Source: an uncultured bacterium (lineage in GTDB: Bacteria; Methylomirabilota; Methylomirabilia; Rokubacteriales; CSP1-6). From it: a DNA stretch of 13,474 nucleotides. Position 1 is the stretch's first letter. The number at the start of each line of letters is the position of its first letter. The translations under genes and the position numbers were made by a program. Location: NCBI GenBank assembly GCA_946479205.1, contig CAMLFJ010000027.1, positions 1-13,474 on the forward strand, read 5' to 3'. Positions 6,464-12,435 of this stretch are shown here, piece by piece. Under the pieces are notes generated by a model, which searched no databases, was not told the DNA's origin, and was given only the letters and a program-made list of their open reading frames with translations.

Positions 6464-7041
6464 TCGGGATCACGATCGACGCGATCGCGGTCGGGGACAG
6501 CGCCCAGATCACCCGCCGCGTGACCGACGGCGACATCGCGGCGTTCGTGGACGCGGTGGGCGACCACAATCCAGTTCACGCGGACCGCGAGTACGCGGCC
6601 ACCACCGCGTTCAAGGAGCCGATCGCGCCGGGGATCTGGACCGCCGGGCTCGTCTCGGCGGTCATCGGCACCCGGCTGCCCGGACCCGGGGCGATCTACC
6701 TCTCGCAGGACCTGAAGTTTCTCAAGCCGGTGAAGGCGGGGGACTCGATCTCGGCCCGCGTCGAGGTCCTCGAGGTCCACCGCGAGCGGAACCGGATCCG
6801 GCTCCGCACCGTGTGCACGAACCAGCGCGCGGAAGACGTGCTCACCGGCGAGGCGGTGGTGATGCCGTCCCGCACCCCGGTCGTGTACTCGCGTCCGGTC
6901 GGGTCGATGAACGCGATGGCGCTCTGGACGCTCCAGCCGCTGGCGTGGATGGCCCAGGGCGCGGCGATCTGGGGCATGCTCGGCCTCTCCGCGCTCGCGG
7001 TTGCCGCGCCCGGCGTGGATCCGCGCCCGCGTCCCCGGTAA
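6460..7041 (+). CDS. phaJ: MaoC-type (R)-specific enoyl-CoA hydratase, PhaJ-like, with hydrophobic C-terminal tail
   Basis: PhaJ hydrates trans-2-enoyl-CoA from beta-oxidation to (R)-3-hydroxyacyl-CoA, the monomer for PhaC. The hotdog-fold hydratase motif is DIAAFVDAVGDHNPVH (25-40), with the catalytic pair Asp35 and His40. FKEPIAPGIWTAGLVSAVIG (51-70) and GAIYLSQDLKFLKPVKAGD (77-95) follow as in known PhaJ proteins, though the usual His-Gly after the Pro-Ile is Ala-Pro-Gly here. PhaJ enzymes are about 134-160 residues; this one has 193, the extra being a hydrophobic stretch (about 151-184, rich in Trp, Ala, Leu, Met) and a Pro/Arg end. The ATG at 6460 overlaps the PhaE-like stop by 4 nt. A hairpin lies just after the stop. 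Confidence 0.82.
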   Translation: MIGITIDAIAVGDSAQITRRVTDGDIAAFVDAVGDHNPVHADREYAATTAFKEPIAPGIWTAGLVSAVIGTRLPGPGAIYLSQDLKFLKPVKAGDSISARVEVLEVHRERNRIRLRTVCTNQRAEDVLTGEAVVMPSRTPVVYSRPVGSMNAMALWTLQPLAWMAQGAAIWGMLGLSALAVAAPGVDPRPRPR

Positions 7042-7046
7042 GTCCT

Positions 7047-7073
7047 GCGCCGCGCGCGGCGCGCCCGCGCCGC
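7047..7073 (+). terminator. GC-rich hairpin after the phaC operon
   Basis: A 16-bp perfect palindrome (7047-7062) overlaps an 8-bp inverted repeat (7056-7063 with 7066-7073, 2-nt centre), starting 6 nt after the MaoC stop. There is no U-run. It probably ends or attenuates transcription before the phaR promoter. Simple GC-rich sequence could produce part of this by chance. Confidence 0.4.
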
Positions 7074-7082
7074 GGGCTCGCC

Positions 7083-7111
7083 TTGTGGGGGTCTGGACCC
7101 GGTGCTAGACT
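7083..7111 (+). promoter_or_regulatory. Sigma70-like promoter for phaR, with a dyad in the spacer
   Basis: -35 TTGTGG (7083-7088) and -10 TAGACT (7106-7111) are 17 bp apart; the -10 is preceded by TGC. The -10 ends 10 nt before the ATG at 7122, and no Shine-Dalgarno is present, fitting a leaderless mRNA. GGGTC-TG-GACCC (7089-7100) fills most of the spacer and is a possible site for autoregulation by PhaR, as known for PhaR in Paracoccus and Cupriavidus. Confidence 0.55.
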
Positions 7112-7121
7112 GATTTTCGCC

Positions 7122-7622
7122 ATGGCGTATGTCATCAAGCGTTACTCCAATCGCAAGCTCTACGACACGCAGGAGAGCCGCTACGTCACGCTGGAGGAGC
7201 TCGAGGAGCTGATCCGGGCCGGCCGCGAGATCTCGGTGGTGGACGTGTCCACCGGCGAGGATCTCACCTCGGTCACCTTGGCCCAGATCATCCTGGAGAA
7301 CGAGCGCAATCACCGGGCCGCGCTGCCCACCGTCTTCCTCCACCAGCTCATCAAGCACGGCGAGGCCTGGCAGGACTTCGTGCAGAAGTCGCTGCGCTCG
7401 AGCCTGGAAGGGCTCATGACCAGCCAGCGTGAGGCCGACCGGGTGCTGCGGGAGTGGGCGTCGCGCGCCGGGTGGCTCACCGCCACCGGGCCCGAGCCGA
7501 CCGCCAAGGCCGAGAAGCGGGCGGAGCCCGCCGAGGCAGACGCGCTACGCGAGGAAGTGTCGGTGCTGCGGGAGCAGCTGCGCACACTCGAGGAGCGGCT
7601 CGAGAAGAAGCGCGAGAAGTAG
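7122..7622 (+). CDS. phaR: PHA synthesis regulator PhaR (PHB/PHA accumulation regulator)
   Basis: PhaR is a repressor that binds both DNA and nascent PHA, switching on phasin genes once polymer forms. The N-terminal accumulation-regulator domain is unmistakable: KRYSNRKLYDT (6-16), SRYVTLEELEELIRAG (19-34) and TGEDLTSVTLAQIILENE (45-62). A middle helical region holds FLHQLIKHGEAWQDFVQKSL (72-91), and a charged coiled coil runs from about 135 to 166. The 166-residue length is within the family range. The ATG at 7122 is favoured by the promoter position and by MAYVIKRYSNRK, the usual family start. It converges on the phasin gene with a strong hairpin between them. The class IV synthase subunit also called PhaR is a different protein; the motifs here fit the regulator. 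Confidence 0.93.
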   Translation: MAYVIKRYSNRKLYDTQESRYVTLEELEELIRAGREISVVDVSTGEDLTSVTLAQIILENERNHRAALPTVFLHQLIKHGEAWQDFVQKSLRSSLEGLMTSQREADRVLREWASRAGWLTATGPEPTAKAEKRAEPAEADALREEVSVLREQLRTLEERLEKKREK

Positions 7623-7626
7623 CCGC

Positions 7627-7660
7627 CCCGGCCGCGGGTCGGGGCCGACCCGCGGCCGGG
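7627..7660. terminator. Bidirectional hairpin terminator between phaR and the phasin gene
   Basis: A perfect 16-bp inverted repeat, 7627-7642 with 7645-7660, has a 2-nt centre (in practice a loop of about 4). It lies 4 nt after the phaR stop and 6 nt from the phasin stop, exactly between converging genes. It is nearly all G:C with no U-run on either strand, so it may act by stem strength alone. Confidence 0.7.
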
Positions 7661-7666
7661 AGCGCG

Positions 7667-8122
7667 CTACGCGAGCGGGGTGTAGAGGGTCTGCACCTTC
7701 CCGGCGAGCTGGGTGAAGGTGGCCTGGATCTCCTTGCCGGTGTGCTCGGCGGTCACCTGCATCCGCTCCGCCGAGCGGGACACGGCCTGCGCGGTGCCCT
7801 CGAAGAGCTTGAAGGTCCGCTGCGCGCTCTCCACCGACTCCAGCACGCCCTTCTCGTAGAAGTGCAAGGGATCGCGCGGCGCCTCCTGCATCTCGTCCTG
7901 CCGCCGCAGCACGTAGGACTGCCCTTCCTTCACCGCCTCGACCGCGGAGGACTGCAGCTCCGCGTAGAGCCGCACGCCTTCCTTCGCGGTGCTGGCCGAG
8001 AGATCCACGAGCTCGCGGAGCACCTTCTGATTCGCGTCCGCCATGAGCGAGAAGGCCTCCACGGTGCGGCTCGTGAGCTGGGCCAGGAAGTCACTGGACT
8101 GAAGCAGGGGATTCGTCGTCAT
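7667..8122 (-). CDS. Phasin (PHA granule-associated protein)
   Basis: Phasins coat PHA granules and control their size and number. This 151-residue protein is helical and amphipathic, with no Cys or Trp and many Ala, Gln, Glu and Ser residues. The stretch TVEAFSLMADANQKVLRELV (20-39) followed by DLSASTAKEGVRLYAELQSSAVEAVKEGQ is the pattern of phasin-family proteins. The name rests on this pattern and on its place opposite phaR; sequence conservation among phasins is low. The ATG at 8122 has AAGGAG 6 nt upstream, the best ribosome site in the window, as expected for an abundant protein. Its promoter is close to consensus and divergent from the acyl-CoA synthetase operon. PhaR control is likely by analogy. 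Confidence 0.8.
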   Translation of the reverse strand: MTTNPLLQSSDFLAQLTSRTVEAFSLMADANQKVLRELVDLSASTAKEGVRLYAELQSSAVEAVKEGQSYVLRRQDEMQEAPRDPLHFYEKGVLESVESAQRTFKLFEGTAQAVSRSAERMQVTAEHTGKEIQATFTQLAGKVQTLYTPLA

Positions 8123-8163
8123 CGTTCGCTCCTTGGTATCGGGTTGATCGGGCTACAGCTGCG

Positions 8164-8192
8164 AGGATAACGCGCTGCGTAACGTCGGTCAA
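8164..8192 (-). promoter_or_regulatory. Sigma70-like phasin promoter flanked by GCTGCG repeats
   Basis: On the minus strand, -35 TTGACC (8192-8187) and -10 TATCCT (8169-8164) are 17 bp apart, giving a leader of about 35 nt. On the plus strand GCTGCG occurs at 8158-8163 and again at 8174-8179, 16 bp apart, bracketing the -10 box. PhaR sites in Paracoccus are described as TGC-rich, so these are candidate PhaR half-sites. Confidence 0.6.
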
Positions 8193-8200
8193 GAATTTTA

Positions 8201-8229
8201 TTGCGCCGCGTCATCTCCGGCATGATATA
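8201..8229 (+). promoter_or_regulatory. Sigma70-like promoter for the acyl-CoA synthetase operon
   Basis: -35 TTGCGC (8201-8206) and -10 GATATA (8224-8229) are 17 bp apart; the -10 register could shift by one base. It is divergent from the phasin promoter, with only 8 bp between the two -35 boxes in an A/T-rich island (8191-8203) that is rare in this window. The leader would be about 38 nt. Confidence 0.5.
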
Positions 8230-8236
8230 CGAGTGT

Positions 8237-8256
8237 CTCCAGCTGGAGGCATCTCC
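8237..8256 (+). promoter_or_regulatory. Palindrome with competing stems in the synthetase leader
   Basis: CTCC-AGCT-GGAG-GCAT-CTCC: the first twelve bases form a perfect palindrome (8237-8248) at the expected transcription start, and the central GGAG can pair with either CTCC copy. GGAGG is the only Shine-Dalgarno-like run here, yet it is 24 nt from the ATG. It is either an operator at +1 or a small leader structure. Confidence 0.35.
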
Positions 8257-8273
8257 GTAACCCATCGAAAAAC

Positions 8274-9779
8274 ATGACACTAGCGCGCCTGGCCGAGGAC
8301 GGCCTCGACAAGTACGGGGAGTACGTGGCCCTCGCCTTCGAGGGGCGGCAATACACCAACCTGGACCAGCAGCGCTCCGGGTCCCGACTCGCCCACACGC
8401 TCCGGCGCCTGGGCGTGCTGCCCGGCGATCGCGTCGTCGTCATGCTCCCGAACTGCCCCGAGGTCATCCAGAGCTACGGCGCGATCCTCAAGTGCGGGGC
8501 GGTCATCGTGCCGGTCATCTTCCTGCTCGGCGACAAGGAGGTGGCCCACATCGTGGCCGACTCCGAGGCCAAGGTGGTGATCACCTCCACCGACATGCTG
8601 TGGAAGGTGGAGGGACAACTCGGCGTCCTGCCCACGCTCCACCACGTGCTGCTGGCCGACGGGGGCGGCGACGGCCGGACGCGCTCGCTCGCGGAGGAGA
8701 CCGCGGGCGAGTCGGCGACCTTCACCGCGGCGGAGCGCGCGGCGGACGACCTCGCGGTCATCCTCTACACCTCCGGAACGACGGGAGTGCCCAAGGGCGT
8801 GGCGCTGTCCCACGCCAATCTGGAGTCCAACGCGCGCGCGGCCGCCTCGCTCAACGAGCTGGGGCGTGACGACTGGGCGGTGGCGGTGCTGCCGCTGTCG
8901 CACTCCTACGGCCTCACCGTGATGAACGCGGGGCACATCCTGGGCTCGCGGGCGGCCCTGCTGCGCTGGTTCCATCCGGAGGCCGTGCTCCAGGCGATCC
9001 AGGAGTTCCGGGCGGTCTCGATGTCCGCGGTGCCGACCATGCTCATCTATCTCCTCAACTATCCCGATGCGGAGCGATTCGACACGTCGTCCATGCGGGC
9101 GTGGGGGTCGGGCGCGGCGCCGCTGCCGGTCGAGATCGTCGAGCCCTTCGAGAAGAAGTTCGGCGGGCGCATCCTCGAGGGCTACGGCCTCACCGAGGCC
9201 TCGCCGGTGGTGTCGGCGCACCGCCTCTCGGGGCCGCGGAAGCTCGGCTCGGTCGGGCGGGCCATCCCCGGGGTGACCATCTCGATCCAGGATGACGACG
9301 ACCGGCCGCTGCCCGTCGGGGAGATCGGGGAGGTCTGCGTGCGGGGAGCCAACGTGATGACCGGCTACTACCGCAGCCCCGAGGAGACCGCCCGCACGGT
9401 GCGGGGCGGGTGGCTCCACACCGGGGACATGGGCCGGCTGGACGCGGACGGGTTCCTCTTCATCGTCGAGCGCAAGAAGGACCTGATCATCCGTGGCGGC
9501 TTCAACATCTATCCCCGCGAGGTCGAGGAGGTGCTGTACGCGCATCCGCAGGTGGCGGAGGCCGCGGTGGTCGGCATGAAGGACCCGTTGATGGGCGAGG
9601 ACGTGGTGGCGTTCGTGGTGCAGAAGGACGGTCCGCGCGCCTCCGCCGAGGAGATCGCCGCGTTCTGCGAGACCCGGCTGGCCCGCTTCAAGTGCCCGAA
9701 GCAGATCCGCTTCGTGGATTCGCTGCCCAAGAGCCCGATCGGCAAGATTCTCCGCAAAGAGCTCCGCACACAGGTGTGA
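8274..9779 (+). CDS. Fatty-acyl-CoA synthetase (AMP-forming), FadD-type, 501 aa
   Basis: It activates a carboxylic acid with ATP to an acyl-adenylate and then acyl-CoA. The ANL-family motifs are complete: YTSGTTGVPKG (165-175), LPLSHSYGL (206-214), YGLTEASP (304-311), HTGD (392-395), hinge-region ERKKDLIIRGG (399-409), and the catalytic Lys491 in SPIGKILRKEL. The 501-residue length suits medium- or long-chain fatty-acyl-CoA ligases; the chain length cannot be read with confidence. The ATG at 8274 gives the normal family N-terminus; no in-frame start exists nearer the GGAGG at 8245. It is cytoplasmic, possibly membrane-associated. It is first of an operon with a second synthetase (11 nt gap) and an SDR, and divergent from the phasin gene, suggesting supply of acyl-CoA to the PHA pathway. 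Confidence 0.9.
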   Translation: MTLARLAEDGLDKYGEYVALAFEGRQYTNLDQQRSGSRLAHTLRRLGVLPGDRVVVMLPNCPEVIQSYGAILKCGAVIVPVIFLLGDKEVAHIVADSEAKVVITSTDMLWKVEGQLGVLPTLHHVLLADGGGDGRTRSLAEETAGESATFTAAERAADDLAVILYTSGTTGVPKGVALSHANLESNARAAASLNELGRDDWAVAVLPLSHSYGLTVMNAGHILGSRAALLRWFHPEAVLQAIQEFRAVSMSAVPTMLIYLLNYPDAERFDTSSMRAWGSGAAPLPVEIVEPFEKKFGGRILEGYGLTEASPVVSAHRLSGPRKLGSVGRAIPGVTISIQDDDDRPLPVGEIGEVCVRGANVMTGYYRSPEETARTVRGGWLHTGDMGRLDADGFLFIVERKKDLIIRGGFNIYPREVEEVLYAHPQVAEAAVVGMKDPLMGEDVVAFVVQKDGPRASAEEIAAFCETRLARFKCPKQIRFVDSLPKSPIGKILRKELRTQV

Positions 9780-9790
9780 GGAGGAAAACC

Positions 9791-11581
9791 ATGGCCCACG
9801 ACACTCTCGCGAGCATGTTCTGGAACCGGGTCGAGCGCGACGGCGATCGCGTGGCGCAGCGGTACAAGGCCGGCGGGGTTTGGCACCCGCTCAGCTGGCG
9901 CCAGGTCGGCGAGGTGGTGCGCGAGCTGGCCACCGGCCTGCTCGTCCTCGGCCGCCGGAAGGACGACGCGGTCGGCATCCTCTCGGCGAGCCGCGCGGAA
10001 TGGGTGCAGGCCGACTTCGCGATCTTCTCGGCGGGATGCCGCACGATCCCGATCTATCCGACCTATCCGCCGGACCTGATCCAGTACCTCGTCAATGACG
10101 CGGGGATCAAGACCCTCTTCGTGGAGGACGCGGGCCAGCTCGCCAAGGTGCTCGAGGTGCAGGGCAAGCTGGACGGGCTTGAGCAGATCGTGGTGATGCA
10201 GGGCTACCAGGGCGAGGCGTCGCCGCGGATCATGACCTGGGACGAGCTGCGCCGGCAGGGGCGCGACAACGTGGAGCGCCTGAAGAGCGACCTCGCGGGA
10301 CGGGTGGCCGCGGTCCGGCCGGAGGACATCGCGACCATCGTCTACACCTCCGGCACCACCGGGCCGCCCAAGGGCGTCGTGCAGACCCACGGCAACCACA
10401 TCTCCACGCTGGAATCCGCGGCCAAGATGGACACCATCGAGGACGGGGCGACCCACCTGCTGTTCCTGCCCCTCGCGCACTCTTTCGCCCGCCTCGAGTC
10501 GTTCCTCGGCGTGCACCGGGGGCTCGTCACCGCCTTCGCGGAGAACATCGACAAGCTCCGCGACAACCTGCCCGAGGTGAAGCCGGACTTCATCTGCAGC
10601 GTGCCCCGGGTGTTCGAGAAGGTCTACGCGGGCGTCATCGCCAAGGCGGAAGCGGGCTCGCCGATCAAGAAGAAGATCTTCCACTGGGCGCTCGGGGTGG
10701 GCCGGGAGGTCTCGCGCCTCCAGCAGGCGCGCAAGCCGGTGCCGGGCGGGCTCGCCTTCAAGTATCGCCTCGCCCACAAGCTCGTGTTCTCGAAGCTCCA
10801 AGGGGCCCTCGGTGGCCGGCTGCGCTTCGCGGTCTCGGGGGGCGCGCCGCTCTCCAAGGAGATCGCGGAGTTCTTCCACGCCGCGGGCATCCTGATCCTG
10901 GAGGGCTACGGCCTCACCGAGACCTGTCCGTCGCTTACCTTCAACCGGCTCCAGCACTTCAAGTTCGGATCGGTGGGGCAGGCGCAGCCCGGGATCGAGG
11001 TCAAGATCGCGGCGGACGGCGAGATCCTCGGCCGGGGCGGCAACATCGCGAAGGGCTACTTCAAGAAGCCGGAGGCCACCGCGGAGGTGTTCCTCGCCGA
11101 CGGCTGGTTCGCCACCGGCGACATCGGCCGATTCGACGAGGACGGGTTCCTCTACATCACCGACCGGAAGAAGGATCTCATCGTGACCGCGGGCGGGATG
11201 AACATCGCGCCGCAGAACATCGAGAACCTGCTCAAGGGCGATCCGTTCATCAGCCAGGCGATGGTGCACGGCGACAAGCGCCCGTACCCGGTGGCCATCC
11301 TCACCCTGAATCCGGAGGAGCTCGCGAAGTTCGCCAAGGAGCAGGGGATCCTCAACACGGAGCCCGCGGCGCTCGCCAAGCACCCGAAGGTGGTCGAGCG
11401 GGTGGCCCGCATCGTGGAAACGCGCAACGGCGAGCTCCAGTCCTACGCCAAGGTCAAGAAGTTCGCGATCCTGCCCGGTGACTTCACGGTGGAGAACGGC
11501 CTGCTCACGCCCACCCTGAAGGTCAAGCGCCGGATCATCACGGACCAGCACCGGGAGCTGCTCGATTCCCTCTACCGATAG
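9791..11581 (+). CDS. Long-chain acyl-CoA synthetase (AMP-forming), FadD15/ACSBG-like, 596 aa
   Basis: A second, clearly different ANL ligase. The motifs are YTSGTTGPPKG (185-195), FLPLAHSFARLE (225-236), SVPRVFEKVY (270-279), EGYGLTETCP (371-380), TGD (442-444) and TDRKKDLIVTAGGMNIAPQNIE (457-478). The C-terminal lysine region reads LTPTLKVKRR (572-581), as in long-chain enzymes of the FadD15/ACSBG type, rather than the SPxGKI of the preceding gene. The longer middle part (280-345, basic, IKKKIFHWALGVGREV) is also typical of that group. GAGGA lies 6 nt before the ATG at 9791. It probably acts on long-chain fatty acids at the inner membrane face. Two paralogues of different class in one operon may cover different chain lengths. 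Confidence 0.9.
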   Translation: MAHDTLASMFWNRVERDGDRVAQRYKAGGVWHPLSWRQVGEVVRELATGLLVLGRRKDDAVGILSASRAEWVQADFAIFSAGCRTIPIYPTYPPDLIQYLVNDAGIKTLFVEDAGQLAKVLEVQGKLDGLEQIVVMQGYQGEASPRIMTWDELRRQGRDNVERLKSDLAGRVAAVRPEDIATIVYTSGTTGPPKGVVQTHGNHISTLESAAKMDTIEDGATHLLFLPLAHSFARLESFLGVHRGLVTAFAENIDKLRDNLPEVKPDFICSVPRVFEKVYAGVIAKAEAGSPIKKKIFHWALGVGREVSRLQQARKPVPGGLAFKYRLAHKLVFSKLQGALGGRLRFAVSGGAPLSKEIAEFFHAAGILILEGYGLTETCPSLTFNRLQHFKFGSVGQAQPGIEVKIAADGEILGRGGNIAKGYFKKPEATAEVFLADGWFATGDIGRFDEDGFLYITDRKKDLIVTAGGMNIAPQNIENLLKGDPFISQAMVHGDKRPYPVAILTLNPEELAKFAKEQGILNTEPAALAKHPKVVERVARIVETRNGELQSYAKVKKFAILPGDFTVENGLLTPTLKVKRRIITDQHRELLDSLYR

Positions 11582-11615
11582 TCCGGCCCCGGCCGCCCCG
11601 CGTCTCGACGGCCGC

Positions 11616-12347
11616 GTGGCCGTCGTCACCGGGGCCAGCCGCGGGCTCGGGCGCGCGATGGCGGTGGCACTGGCGGAGGCCGGCGCCGATGTGGCGGTGG
11701 CCGCGCGCGCCCGGCCCGACCTCGAGGAAACCGCGAGGTTGATCGGCGCGACCGGCCGGCGCGCCATCGTGGTGGAGACGGACGTCACCGCCTATCCACA
11801 GGTGGAGACGCTGGTGCGCCGCACCATCGCCGAGCTGGGCGGCCTGCACGTGGTGGTGAACAACTCCGGGATCGCGCGGGTGGCCCCGGTGGCCCAGATG
11901 TCGCCGGAGGACTTTCGCGCCACCCTCGAGGTCAACCTGGTCGGCGTCTTCAACGGCTGCCGGGCCGCCGCCGCGCATCTCCTGGCCCAGAAGGCCGGGA
12001 AGATCATCAACATCTCCTCGGTGCTGGGCCAGGTGGGCCTGCCCGGCTACAGCGCCTACGCGGCGTCGAAGAGCGGGGTGATGGGGTTCACCCGCGCGCT
12101 CGCCGCGGAGTGGGCGCGCCACGGAATCCAGGTCAACGCGATCGCGCCCGGCTGGTTCGTCACCGAGATGAACGCGGACGCGTTCGCGGACGAGCGCACG
12201 CGCGAGCGGCTGCTCCGGGACGTGCCGCTCCGGCGGACCGGCCGCATCGACGAGATCGGCCCGCTCGCCGTCTACCTGGCCTCCGCCGCCTCCGACTTCA
12301 TGACCGGCCAGACCCTGTTCCTCGATGGCGGCCACTCGGCGGTCTGA
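11616..12347 (+). CDS. SDR-family NAD(P)-dependent oxidoreductase (start uncertain)
   Basis: A classical short-chain dehydrogenase, 243 residues from the GTG at 11616. TGASRGLG is at 5-12, DV at 56-57, NNSG at 82-85, and the tetrad Asn107, Ser135, Tyr148 and Lys152 (YAASK); it ends GQTLFLDGGHSAV. The frame stays open upstream and encodes APAAPRLDGR just before VAVVTG, where RLDGRVAVVTGASRGLG is the normal family N-terminus. No ATG, GTG, TTG or CTG exists between the upstream in-frame stop (11517) and 11616; only an ATT at 11565, inside the synthetase gene. The start is therefore either this GTG, giving a protein trimmed to the first strand, or a rare codon upstream. There is no clear ribosome site. 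Substrate unknown; the operon suggests acyl-CoA or 3-keto compounds. Confidence 0.82.
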   Translation: MAVVTGASRGLGRAMAVALAEAGADVAVAARARPDLEETARLIGATGRRAIVVETDVTAYPQVETLVRRTIAELGGLHVVVNNSGIARVAPVAQMSPEDFRATLEVNLVGVFNGCRAAAAHLLAQKAGKIINISSVLGQVGLPGYSAYAASKSGVMGFTRALAAEWARHGIQVNAIAPGWFVTEMNADAFADERTRERLLRDVPLRRTGRIDEIGPLAVYLASAASDFMTGQTLFLDGGHSAV

Positions 12348-12380
12348 GGCCGGACGCGTCGCGCTCCACGCGTGCGAGAT

Positions 12381-12435
12381 CCCGCCGGGTTGATTGCCCG
12401 AAGGCGGGCGCTAGGCTCCCGCCTCCGGCGGGAGC
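12381..12435. terminator. Hairpin cluster between converging SDR and esterase genes
   Basis: Two perfect hairpins lie in tandem: GCCCG-AAGG-CGGGC (12396-12409) and a 9-bp stem, 12415-12423 with 12427-12435, with a 3-nt loop that overlaps the last codons of the esterase. CCCGCC (12381-12386) can also pair with GGCGGG (12403-12408). No U-run is seen. The position fits a bidirectional terminator. Confidence 0.45.

Noticed and set aside
9509..11788. A 759-codon open frame on the minus strand opposite the second acyl-CoA synthetase
   Set aside because: It has low-complexity Arg/Leu/Glu/Val composition and no recognisable family. It spans the ends of two real plus-strand genes and is antisense to complete ANL motifs.
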